In this document: positions 1 through 5,739 of the stretch, in pieces | How the letters are laid out: each line of letters begins with the position of its first letter | Numbering within the stretch: position 1 is the stretch's first letter | NCBI GenBank assembly: GCA_001302725.1 | Contig: LIZU01000086.1 | Location: 1-8,725 of the forward strand | From: a candidate division Zixibacteria bacterium DG_27 | GTDB lineage: Bacteria; Zixibacteria; MSB-5A5; DG-27 | Direction of reading: 5' to 3' | DNA: 8,725 bases | The notes under the pieces: model-generated | Seen by the model: the letters and a program-made list of their open reading frames with translations, nothing else | What the model was told of the DNA's origin: nothing | The model's database searches: none | Position numbers and translations under genes: made by a program

Positions 1-1
1 G

Positions 2-1138
2 TTGAAGTTCAAGAGGACCGATCTGGAGCAGAAGAGGAGGCAGTGGGAGGCGAGAAGGGACGAGGAGCGAGTGGAGATCGCGGCCGATGAGATCGCCACC
101 GTGATCTCGAAGATGACCGGCATTCCCCTCTTCAAACTGGAGGAGGCAGAGTCCAAAAAACTCCTGCGAATGGAGGAAGAGCTGAACAAGAGGGTGGTGG
201 GTCAGGCGGAGGCCATCGCTGCCATCTCCAAGGCAATCCGCCGGACTCGCGCCGGCCTTAAAGACCCCGGCCGACCGATCGGCTCCTTCATCTTTCTGGG
301 ACCGACCGGAGTCGGAAAGACCGAGCTGGGCAAGGCCTTGGCCGCCTTTTTGTTCGAGGACGAAGAGAGCCTGGCGAGAATCGACATGTCCGAATATATG
401 GAGAAATTCTCAGTCTCCCGCCTGATCGGAGCTCCTCCTGGATATGTCGGCTACGAGGAGGGCGGCCAGCTGACCGAGAAGGTTCGCCGCAAGCCCTATT
501 CAGTGGTCTTGCTGGACGAGATCGAGAAGGCCCATCCGGAGGTCTTCAATATCCTGTTGCAGATGCTGGACGAGGGGCAGTTGACCGACAGCTTCGGGCG
601 GCGAGTCGATTTCAGAAACACCGTGGTGATTATGACCTCCAATATGGGAACCAGGGACATCGGGGGGATCAAGGGGATGGGCTTCGTCAAGCAGAGTGCC
701 GACTCAACCTACGACCAGATGAAATCCAAGATCATGGAGGTTCTGAAGAGGACCTTCAACCCGGAACTCTTGAATCGCATTGATGAGACCATCATCTTCA
801 GGGCCCTGGGGAGAGAGGAGGTCAAGCAGATCATCGACATTCTGCTGGAGGATATCGTCAAGCGGCTCAAGGAGAAACAGATCACCTTCAGCCTGACCGA
901 ATCCGCGAGGGAGTTCCTCTCGGAGAAAGGTTACGACCCCAACTTCGGAGCCAGACCCTTAAAGAGAGCCCTGCAAAAGTATCTGGAGGATCCCCTGGCA
1001 GAGGAGATCCTGAAGGGTGAGATCCCCAGCAACTCCCACATAATCGTCGAAAAAGCGGAGGCAGAGGACAAGCTCTCTTTTGAGCCCGATACCAACGGGG
1101 AGAAGCTGACCGAGGAAAAAGAGCGGTCGATGGCGTAA
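2..1138 (+). CDS. clpC: ATP-dependent Clp protease ATP-binding subunit ClpC, C-terminal part (5' end outside window)
   Basis: This is the second AAA+ module of a Hsp100 unfoldase that feeds proteins to ClpP in the cytoplasm. The readable 378 residues begin in the linker before the second ATPase domain, so the TTG at position 2 is not the true start; the first ATPase domain and N-domain lie upstream. Visible motifs are Walker A GPTGVGKT (residues 100-107), pore loop GYVG (147-150), Walker B VVLLDE (168-173), sensor 1 TSN (212-214), arginine finger in LLNRID (R259) and sensor 2 GAR (316-318). A MGF tripeptide (226-228) sits where ClpC and ClpA carry the ClpP-docking loop, which ClpB lacks. This supports ClpC over ClpB, although ClpA cannot be excluded without the N-terminal half. 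The tail after residue 350 is charged and poorly conserved. The gene ends 118 bases before rex, which has its own promoter. Confidence 0.95.
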   Translation: MKFKRTDLEQKRRQWEARRDEERVEIAADEIATVISKMTGIPLFKLEEAESKKLLRMEEELNKRVVGQAEAIAAISKAIRRTRAGLKDPGRPIGSFIFLGPTGVGKTELGKALAAFLFEDEESLARIDMSEYMEKFSVSRLIGAPPGYVGYEEGGQLTEKVRRKPYSVVLLDEIEKAHPEVFNILLQMLDEGQLTDSFGRRVDFRNTVVIMTSNMGTRDIGGIKGMGFVKQSADSTYDQMKSKIMEVLKRTFNPELLNRIDETIIFRALGREEVKQIIDILLEDIVKRLKEKQITFSLTESAREFLSEKGYDPNFGARPLKRALQKYLEDPLAEEILKGEIPSNSHIIVEKAEAEDKLSFEPDTNGEKLTEEKERSMA

Positions 1139-1180
1139 GGAGCGGCTGCGATCTCTGACCTTAAAAGAAGACTTTTTTGC

Positions 1181-1210
1181 TTGACAAGCCGTGTAGGCAC
1201 TTTTTATTTT
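1181..1210 (+). promoter_or_regulatory. Sigma70-like promoter of rex
   Basis: A perfect -35 hexamer TTGACA lies at 1181-1186 and a partial -10 TATTTT at 1205-1210, 18 bases apart. Transcription would begin near 1217, inside or just before the Rex operator at 1218-1235. The weak -10 makes the exact start uncertain. Confidence 0.6.
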
Positions 1211-1217
1211 GGTGCAA

Positions 1218-1235
1218 TTGTGAAACAGTTCACAA
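1218..1235 (+). promoter_or_regulatory. Rex operator, perfect palindrome
   Basis: The 18 bases read TTGTGAA-ACAG-TTCACAA: two perfect 7-base inverted arms around a 4-base spacer. This matches the known Rex binding consensus TTGTGAAnnnnTTCACAA at every defined position. It lies directly downstream of the -10 and 22 bases before the rex start codon, where a bound repressor would block initiation. A further TTCACA half-site occurs at 1243-1248. The inference is autorepression of rex, released when NADH rises. No second full copy was seen in the window. Confidence 0.9.
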
Positions 1236-1256
1236 ACTGAGCTTCACAGCCCGCTT

Positions 1257-1910
1257 ATGTACAAGAGCAAGAGGATTTCGGACTCAACCATCCACCGTCT
1301 CTCCCTCTACTACCGCAGCTTGGCCGCCCTGGAGAAGAGCGGACACCAGACCGTTTGCTCCAAAGAGTTGGGGAAAAGAGAGAAGCTGACTCCGGCACAG
1401 GTCAGAAAAGATCTCTCCTTCTTCGGAAGCTTCGGCACCCGGGGACTGGGTTATCCGGTGAGGGAGCTGAAAGACAAGATCGCCGAAATCTTGGGGATAA
1501 ATCGCACCTGGAATGTCGCCATCGTCGGCGTCGGCAACATCGGCTCCGCCCTGATCGGCTACAAGGAGTTTCAAAAACAGGGTTTCCATATAAGACTGGC
1601 CTTCGACAACGACCAGCGCAAGATCGGCTCTCTCCACAAGGGGATTCTCATCTCCGACGTCAAGGAGCTCAAGCCCCTTCTGCGAAAGAACGGTATTCAG
1701 ATGGTCATCGTGGCGGTTCCGGCTGGCTCCGCCCAGGCGGTCGTCGACGAGGTGGTCGAAGCCGGGGTAAAGGCGATTCTGAGCTTCGCCCCCACTAACC
1801 TGAAAGTCCCGGAGGAGGTCTTCCTGCGCACCGAGAACATGGCCATCGAGCTGGAGCACCTCTCCTTCCATCTGGCGAAACCCTATTACCGCCGTCCCGC
1901 CCGTCCTTAA
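1257..1910 (+). CDS. rex: Redox-sensing transcriptional repressor Rex
   Basis: Rex is a cytoplasmic dimeric repressor that senses the NADH/NAD+ ratio; NADH binding releases it from DNA upstream of fermentation and respiration genes. The 217-residue protein is of usual family length. The N-terminal winged helix (about residues 1-80) contains the highly conserved stretch PAQVRKDLSFFGSFGTRGLGY (46-66), which includes the recognition helix. The Rossmann domain begins at VAIVGVGNIG, with the dinucleotide-binding GVGNIG at 91-96 and the acidic end of strand 2 at D117. PAGSAQ (155-160) and SFAPTNLKVP (176-185) are also typical of the family. ATG 1257 is chosen because an in-frame stop lies at 1221 and the protein starts where Rex proteins normally start; its Shine-Dalgarno is poor. 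The operator just upstream supports the call and implies autoregulation. Confidence 0.96.
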   Translation: MYKSKRISDSTIHRLSLYYRSLAALEKSGHQTVCSKELGKREKLTPAQVRKDLSFFGSFGTRGLGYPVRELKDKIAEILGINRTWNVAIVGVGNIGSALIGYKEFQKQGFHIRLAFDNDQRKIGSLHKGILISDVKELKPLLRKNGIQMVIVAVPAGSAQAVVDEVVEAGVKAILSFAPTNLKVPEEVFLRTENMAIELEHLSFHLAKPYYRRPARP

Positions 1911-1913
1911 ACG

Positions 1914-1934
1914 TTGACAGGTCGCTGCTATAAT
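1914..1934 (+). promoter_or_regulatory. Possible promoter for the thioesterase gene (odd spacing)
   Basis: A perfect -10 TATAAT lies at 1929-1934, 44 bases before the downstream start codon. A perfect TTGACA lies at 1914-1919 but only 9 bases upstream of it, far from the usual 16-18. At normal spacing only a poor -35 (TTAAAC, 1907-1912) is available. It may be a -10-driven promoter; readthrough from rex is the alternative. Confidence 0.4.
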
Positions 1935-1977
1935 CATTTCTTGAGGGATGTCTTTTCTTTGTCCGCGGGAGAGGAAT

Positions 1978-2412
1978 ATGGCCGAGCTCTGGAAATATGA
2001 GAATTGTCTCGTCTGCGGAGACAAAAACGAAATCGGAATGAACCTCCCTTTCACTTACGATGGTGAGGTCGCCAGAACGGAATACACCGCTGAGTCCCGC
2101 TTCGAGGGTTACAAGGAGATCTTGCACGGCGGCATTTTGACCGCCCTTCTGGACGAGGTCATGGCCAAGGCTATCTTCGGGAAAAAGATCCTGGTGGCCA
2201 CGGTGGAGATAAGGGTGAAGTTCAAAAAACCGGTTAAGACCGGACAGAAGATTAGGCTGGAGGGGAAATATGCCGGAGAAAGGGGAGGTTTGATCCTCGC
2301 AACCTCCAGAGCCATACTCCCCGACGGCAGTTTGGCCGCCGAAGCCGAGGGCAGGTTTTTCAAGCTGGAGGGCGAGAAAAAAGAGGGGTGGCTGGCGGGA
2401 CTGAAGCCCTGA
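1978..2412 (+). CDS. PaaI-family hotdog-fold thioesterase
   Basis: This is a probable acyl-CoA thioesterase of 144 residues, a normal size for a single hotdog domain that acts as a dimer or tetramer in the cytoplasm. The family signature is clear: an N-terminal CxxCG (C10, C13) followed by NEIGMNLPF, then the helix motif LHGGILTALLDEVM (49-62), where H50-G51-G52 and D59 lie in the usual active-site region. The strands VEIRVKFKKPVKTGQKIRLEG and the closing AEAEGRFFKL complete the fold. I chose ATG 1978 because GGAGAGG lies just upstream. An in-frame ATG at 1948 would add ten residues, but its purine stretch touches the start codon. The physiological substrate cannot be told from sequence. The gene starts 67 bases after rex. 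Confidence 0.85.
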   Translation: MAELWKYENCLVCGDKNEIGMNLPFTYDGEVARTEYTAESRFEGYKEILHGGILTALLDEVMAKAIFGKKILVATVEIRVKFKKPVKTGQKIRLEGKYAGERGGLILATSRAILPDGSLAAEAEGRFFKLEGEKKEGWLAGLKP

Positions 2413-2474
2413 ACTCCGCTTCCACATCAGCTCCTCCGCTGGTGTCAATCCCCGGTGAAAACGTAGCGGAAACT

Positions 2475-2489
2475 CATACGAGCCGTATG
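2475..2489. repeat. Short perfect inverted repeat in the thioesterase-kinase gap
   Basis: CATACG-AGC-CGTATG forms a 6-bp stem with a 3-base loop. The overlapping AGCC (2481-2484) and GGCT could form an alternative pairing. There is no T-tract after it, so it is not a canonical terminator. The rest of the 163-base gap shows no gene. Confidence 0.5.
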
Positions 2490-2575
2490 GCCTTCAGGCT
2501 TCCAGAGAGCAATTGGAGCAGGGATTAAAACCTAACTGACTGCAAAACCCTCTCCCGGTCTCCGAGAAGGCGCAA

Positions 2576-3471
2576 ATGAACCCCGACCTCTGCAGAGCTG
2601 TCATATCAAAGTCCTTTTCGGAAATAACCATTGAGCGCATCCAATCGCTCTATGAAGCTCTGGAGCATAGTCCGGAAGGGTGGGACACTTATGCCTATCT
2701 CGTCAACGGAGAGTTCGTCTTTCTGTTTCCTAAGCATCAACACGGTGCGGATTCGTTGAAACTGCAGGCATTCCAATCCCGAGATTCGAGTTCGTTTCTT
2801 ACGGCTGCGAGCAATTCCGGCAGCTATTCGTCGGCTACAGGATGATTGAAGGTGTCCCTCTGACGGAGAATCTCTTCAGGCAGGTATGCACAAAGAGTGT
2901 GAGTAAGGATCTGGCGTCCCAGTTGTCACAGTTCCTATCGCAATTGCACAACTTCCCAATTGAAAGGGCGAGAAAATTAGGAGTTCCTTCAGCGCCAGAC
3001 AGAGAGAGATGGACAGACTTCTACAGGGACATGGAGCAGAAAGCCTTCACCCTACTTGACAGATCTGAGCAACGGTGGACCACCGAGCTCTTTGAGAACT
3101 TCTTAAGTTTCGAAGAGAACTTCCAGTTTCAGCCGGTTTTACTTCACGGAGACCTAAGCCCGGAGCACATTCTATTCGAGCGGGAGAGGAAAAGCATCAG
3201 TGGAATCATCGATTTCGGCGATGCCAGGATTGGCGACCCCGCCTACGATTTCCAGTTCGATTACGGAGATGACTTTCTCCTGGAGGTCATGAGTAATTAT
3301 CAGGGTCAAATTGACGATACTTTTCTTAGGAGATTGGAATTCTACAACCGCCGATGGCCATTCCACGAAATCCTTTACGGGCTATGCTGCAATAAATCGG
3401 AACATGTCCACCGGGGAATGGAAAACCTCAGGAAGGTTACGGCAACAGAAAAAGCGAACACTGGCGGTTGA
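2576..3471 (+). pseudogene. Aminoglycoside/APH-type phosphotransferase, frame broken near 2735-2765
   Basis: Two adjoining frames make up one APH-fold kinase. The first (2576-2845) gives the N-lobe: EGWDTYAYLVNGEFVFLFPKHQHGADSLKL, the usual start with the nucleotide-site lysine in FPK. The homology then moves to the frame of 2842-3471, which is open from 2734 and resumes with GIPIPRFEFVSYG. The C-lobe is intact: the Brenner-type loop LLHGDLSPEHILF and the metal-binding IIDFGDARIGDPAYDF. About ten residues of the helix between SLKL and PIP appear to be missing, and the frame change fits a deletion of 1 modulo 3, such as 28 or 31 bases. The ATGA overlap at 2842-2845 looks like overlapping genes, but homology continues upstream of that ATG, so it is probably accidental. 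GAGAAGG lies 5 bases before ATG 2576. A sequencing or assembly error remains possible. The substrate is unknown; resistance should not be assumed. Confidence 0.75.
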
Positions 3472-3475
3472 AAAA

Positions 3476-3512
3476 AAGACTCAAAAAAAAAGTTGCTTTT
3501 GAGGAGAGTCTT
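3476..3512 (+). terminator. Imperfect inverted repeat after the kinase pseudogene, possible terminator
   Basis: AAGACTC (3476-3482) and GAGTCTT (3506-3512) are perfect inverted arms. An alternative register pairs CTCAAAA (3480-3486) with TTTTGAG (3497-3503). The loop carries nine consecutive A. It starts 4 bases after the kinase stop codon and is followed by the AT-rich TAATATATT. It overlaps the -35 of the next promoter, so it may act as a terminator, a site for a DNA-binding protein, or neither. Confidence 0.45.
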
Positions 3513-3520
3513 AATATATT
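3493..3520 (+). promoter_or_regulatory. Sigma70-like promoter of the RRM protein gene
   Basis: TTGCTT (3493-3498) and TATATT (3515-3520) are 16 bases apart. The predicted start near 3527 would give an untranslated leader of about 235 nt before ATG 3761, unusually long for a gene of 95 codons. Confidence 0.5.
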
Positions 3521-3760
3521 GTGCTCGTGAAAACTGAAAGTTCAATCCTATCCGTGAGGTCGCCTTTCCTTTAATCCCGTGAAGAAACGAGCATATTAGT
3601 TATCCGGGCCAGACCTGAAATTCGCCCGGGTCTCCCGACGCCTTTCTCTTCGGTCCCCTCCTAAGTGCGAGGAACAGTCGTTGAGGGGTGGCATAAGGTG
3701 GGCGAAAATCACTTTTGAGCCGGAGGCCGACCGGCCCCGGCGAGCAGGAGCAAAGAGCGA
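3521..3760 (+). promoter_or_regulatory. Long structured 5' leader of the RRM gene, candidate cis-regulatory RNA
   Basis: No gene is supported in this stretch, but it has several inverted repeats in series. TGCTCGT (3522-3528) can pair with ACGAGCA (3587-3593). ATCCGGGC (3602-3609) pairs with GCCCGGGT (3624-3631), with one wobble, around a 14-base loop. CCCCTC (3655-3660) pairs with GAGGGG (3683-3688), enclosing an inner GCGA/TCGT stem (3667-3670/3678-3681). GCCGG-A-GGCC (3719-3728) pairs with GGCC-CCGGC (3733-3741) around the loop GACC. The last hairpin ends 4 bases before the Shine-Dalgarno AGGAG (3746-3750). Control of translation, for example by temperature or by the RRM protein itself, is an inference. 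I do not recognise a known riboswitch class. Confidence 0.5.
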
Positions 3761-4045
3761 ATGAAAACCAGCAAGCTCTATGTCGGAAACCTCAACTACC
3801 AGACCGACGAGGAAAAACTGCGGGAGCTCTTCTCCCAACATGGAACCGTGAGCTCCGTCAACATCATCGAGGGGAGAGGCTTCGGGTTTGTGGAGATGGA
3901 GACCGTGGAGGCAGCCGAAAAAGCCAAGGAAGCCTTAGACGGTAGCCAGGTCGACGACCGCAGCATCCGAGTCGACGAGGCCAGGCCGAAAAGAGGCGGC
4001 GACAGAGACAGAGGTTTCAGTCAGAGACGTTATAGCAGGTGGTAG
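3761..4045 (+). CDS. Small RNA-binding protein with one RRM domain and an RG-rich tail
   Basis: This is a single RNA recognition motif protein of 94 residues, a size typical of bacterial RRM proteins such as the cold-induced Rbp proteins of cyanobacteria. RNP2 is LYVGNL (6-11) and RNP1 is RGFGFVEM (39-46); the two RNP1 phenylalanines that stack on RNA bases are present, while the last position, often aromatic, is M46. The usual pattern DEEKLRELFSQHGTVSSVNII and the second-helix motif EAAEKAKEALDG flank them. The tail KRGGDRDRGFSQRRYSRW (77-94) is basic and RG-rich, which suggests non-specific RNA contact. ATG 3761 is preceded by AGGAG at 10 bases' distance. The protein probably binds single-stranded RNA in the cytoplasm, perhaps as a chaperone. 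Targets are unknown. The long leader suggests post-transcriptional control. Confidence 0.92.
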   Translation: MKTSKLYVGNLNYQTDEEKLRELFSQHGTVSSVNIIEGRGFGFVEMETVEAAEKAKEALDGSQVDDRSIRVDEARPKRGGDRDRGFSQRRYSRW

Positions 4046-4061
4046 CCGTTAGAGCCTTGCT

Positions 4062-4097
4062 GTCAGGCTGAGGCCTCGGGGGGCTCACCGACCTGAC
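4062..4097 (+). repeat. Two-tier inverted repeat after the RRM gene, terminator-like without a T-tract
   Basis: GTCAGG (4062-4067) pairs with CCTGAC (4092-4097). Inside it TGAG (4069-4072) pairs with CTCA (4084-4087), and CC (4074-4075) with GG (4082-4083). It lies 16 bases after the RRM stop codon, where a transcript end would be expected, but no run of T follows. It may mark a factor-dependent end or stabilise the 3' end of the mRNA. Confidence 0.45.
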
Positions 4098-4279
4098 CGA
4101 GCTCTGATGAAAGCCACCTAGGCAAAAGGGGTTGATTTCCAGGACCATTTTCGGTAGTGTTTGCGAATATGGTAGTGGATGAGGTGGCAGCCGAGAACTC
4201 GCACCAGCACACCAAGCGACGAACCTCTTTTGCGCCCGAGAGCTCCTTCGCCACGTTAATCAGCACAACTTGAACTGCG

Positions 4280-5344
4280 ATGCTCAGATTCATCAAAAGG
4301 ACCTCAGAAAAGATTGGCCATATCCCGGGGACTCTGATTCACGTCGGGGAGAGAAAGGTCGAGAAGACGAGAATCAGAATCATTGACTACGACGAGGCCC
4401 AATTTCAAGAAAAGGAAGCCAAGACCATTGAGGAATGTTTTCCCTTCAAGGACAAGCCCACGGTGACGTGGATAAACATAGATGGCCTCCACCAGGTGGA
4501 GGTAATCGAGAAAATTGGAAAGCATTTCGACATCCACCCTCTGGTTTTGGAGGACATTGTCAACACCGGCCAGCGTCCCAAAATGGAGGACTCCAAGGAT
4601 TACATCTTCATCGTTTTGAAAATGCTTCACTACCATGAAAAAGTGAGTGAAATACAGGCGGAACAGGTGAGCATAGTTCTGGGTTCGAATTTCATCATTT
4701 CGTTTCAGGAGAGCGAAGGGGATGTCTTTGATCACATCAGAGCCAGAATTAGAGATGGAAAAGGTCGCATTCGAAAGGCGGGCGCTGACTATCTTGCCTA
4801 TGCCCTGATAGACGCAATTGTCGATAATTATTTCATCATCCTGGAGAAGTTGGGAGAGAATATAGAAGATCTGGAAGAGGAGTTGGTGACCAATCCTAAG
4901 GAAGCAACCCTGCAACAAATTCACATTCTAAAAAGAGAGATGGTGTTCTTGCGCAAGTCGGTCTGGCCCCTAAGAGAGGTAATCAGCGGGCTGGAGAGAG
5001 GAGAATCGTCGCTCATCCATAGATCAACGGGCATATACCTCCGAGACGTGTACGATCACACCATTCAGGTTATGGACAACGTGGAGTCATTTCGGGACCT
5101 GGTCTCCGGAATGCTTGACACCTACCTCTCAAGTATCAGCAATCGAATGAACGTGGTCATGAAAGTGCTGACCATCATTGCTACGATATTCATTCCCTTG
5201 ACCTTCATAGCGGGTATCTATGGAATGAACTTCAAGTTCATGCCGGAACTTGAATGGCACTGGGGCTACTTCGTGGTTTTGCTCATCATGGCTGTCATTG
5301 CAGTCTTCATGGTGTTCTATTTCAGAAAAAAAAGATGGCTATAA
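4280..5344 (+). CDS. corA: Magnesium/cobalt transport protein CorA
   Basis: CorA forms a homopentameric Mg2+ (and Co2+/Ni2+) channel in the cytoplasmic membrane. The 354-residue protein has the full layout: a cytoplasmic alpha/beta domain (about 1-180) with TVTWINIDGLH (61-71), HPLVLEDIVNTGQRPKMED (86-104) and DYIFIVLKML (107-116); a long stalk helix region (about 180-293); TM1 at about 294-313; the invariant pore-loop signature YGMN (314-317) followed by MPEL (321-324); TM2 at about 329-347; and a basic end RKKRWL. ATG 4280 is fixed by an in-frame stop at 4271, although its Shine-Dalgarno is weak. The 234 bases before it hold no convincing gene, and I did not find the conserved core of the M-box Mg2+ riboswitch there. 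A LapA-domain gene follows after 33 bases and is probably cotranscribed. Confidence 0.96.
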   Translation: MLRFIKRTSEKIGHIPGTLIHVGERKVEKTRIRIIDYDEAQFQEKEAKTIEECFPFKDKPTVTWINIDGLHQVEVIEKIGKHFDIHPLVLEDIVNTGQRPKMEDSKDYIFIVLKMLHYHEKVSEIQAEQVSIVLGSNFIISFQESEGDVFDHIRARIRDGKGRIRKAGADYLAYALIDAIVDNYFIILEKLGENIEDLEEELVTNPKEATLQQIHILKREMVFLRKSVWPLREVISGLERGESSLIHRSTGIYLRDVYDHTIQVMDNVESFRDLVSGMLDTYLSSISNRMNVVMKVLTIIATIFIPLTFIAGIYGMNFKFMPELEWHWGYFVVLLIMAVIAVFMVFYFRKKRWL

Positions 5345-5349
5345 AGGTG

Positions 5350-5363
5350 GATCAGAACTGATC
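5350..5363. repeat. Palindrome between corA and the LapA-domain gene
   Basis: GATCAG-AA-CTGATC has perfect 6-base arms and ends just before the GGGAGG ribosome binding site (5365-5370) of the next gene. In RNA it would form a small hairpin that could affect translation; in DNA it could be a protein site. Confidence 0.4.
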
Positions 5364-5377
5364 TGGGAGGAATCCTG

Positions 5378-5584
5378 ATGAAGCCCAAAACCGTCATCAT
5401 TCTCATCATAGCGGCCCTGTTTCTGATAATACTGCTGCAAAACACCCAAGTGGTGACATTGAGATTGTACTTCTGGCAACTGACGATGTCGCGCATCATC
5501 CTTCTGGTTGTGACTTTGCTCATCGGCTTCATCGTTGGATACATCGTCGCCAAGGTCACCACCAGAGGCCGCAAGAGTGAATAA
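5378..5584 (+). CDS. LapA-domain (DUF1049-type) small membrane protein
   Basis: This 68-residue integral membrane protein has two predicted transmembrane helices (about 4-20 and 38-59) and a short basic tail, TTRGRKSE. Between the helices is QNTQVVTLRLYFWQLTMS, which fits the family pattern of QN followed by hydrophobic beta-like residues; the second helix has the typical LLIGFIVGYIV. In Enterobacteria the LapA homologue works with LapB in control of lipopolysaccharide synthesis, but single-domain homologues occur widely in bacteria without outer membranes, where the role is unknown. ATG 5378 has a strong GGGAGG 7 bases upstream. It follows corA by 33 bases, and a shared mRNA is likely. Confidence 0.85.
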   Translation: MKPKTVIILIIAALFLIILLQNTQVVTLRLYFWQLTMSRIILLVVTLLIGFIVGYIVAKVTTRGRKSE

Positions 5585-5592
5585 AAAGTTGT

Positions 5593-5610
5593 CGAGGACG
5601 TTCCCCCTCG
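5593..5610 (+). terminator. Weak hairpin after the LapA-domain gene
   Basis: CGAGG (5593-5597) and CCTCG (5606-5610) form a 5-bp stem with an 8-base loop, 9 bases after the stop codon. The following TACTTGT is only partly T-rich, so termination would be weak. The rest of the gap up to 5739 shows no gene. Confidence 0.3.
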
Positions 5611-5739
5611 TACTTGTATGGCTCCCCTTTCTCGCTTGGATTCGTTGGACAACCCTCAAACATACTCCCTAACTTGACCGGACCGGGGTTATTCGATGCG
5701 CAACCTGTATGCCCTTGGGGACTCAGCGCAGAGGCTTAG

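Noticed and set aside
1163..1178. AAAAG-AAGA-CTTTTTT as an intrinsic terminator after clpC
   Set aside because: The stem is only five pairs, four of them A-T, and it is too weak to call; it also abuts the rex -35.
1284..2054. Long minus-strand open frame of 256 codons opposite rex and the thioesterase start
   Set aside because: It overlaps a well-supported rex gene along its length and shows no protein motif; high GC favours such antisense frames.
2842..2845. ATGA start-stop overlap suggesting two translationally coupled kinase genes
   Set aside because: Kinase homology in the second frame (GIPIPRFEFVSYG) lies upstream of this ATG, so a single broken gene explains the data better.
3527..3574. 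GTG-initiated 15-codon leader peptide in the RRM leader
   Set aside because: It has no clear ribosome binding site, its start would coincide with the predicted transcription start, and it shows no regulatory codon run.
3596..3841. Open frame of 81 codons on the minus strand over the RRM leader and the RRM gene start
   Set aside because: It is antisense to a clear RRM gene, has no recognisable domain, and its sequence is rich in R, G and S, as expected of a shadow frame.
4098..4279. M-box Mg2+ riboswitch before corA
   Set aside because: The conserved M-box core could not be found in the gap; only unrelated short hairpins were seen.
4063..4296. Open frame of 77 codons on the minus strand in the gap before corA
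   Set aside because: It runs into the corA start, and its product shows no family resemblance. I considered a transposase helix-turn-helix relic but could not support it.
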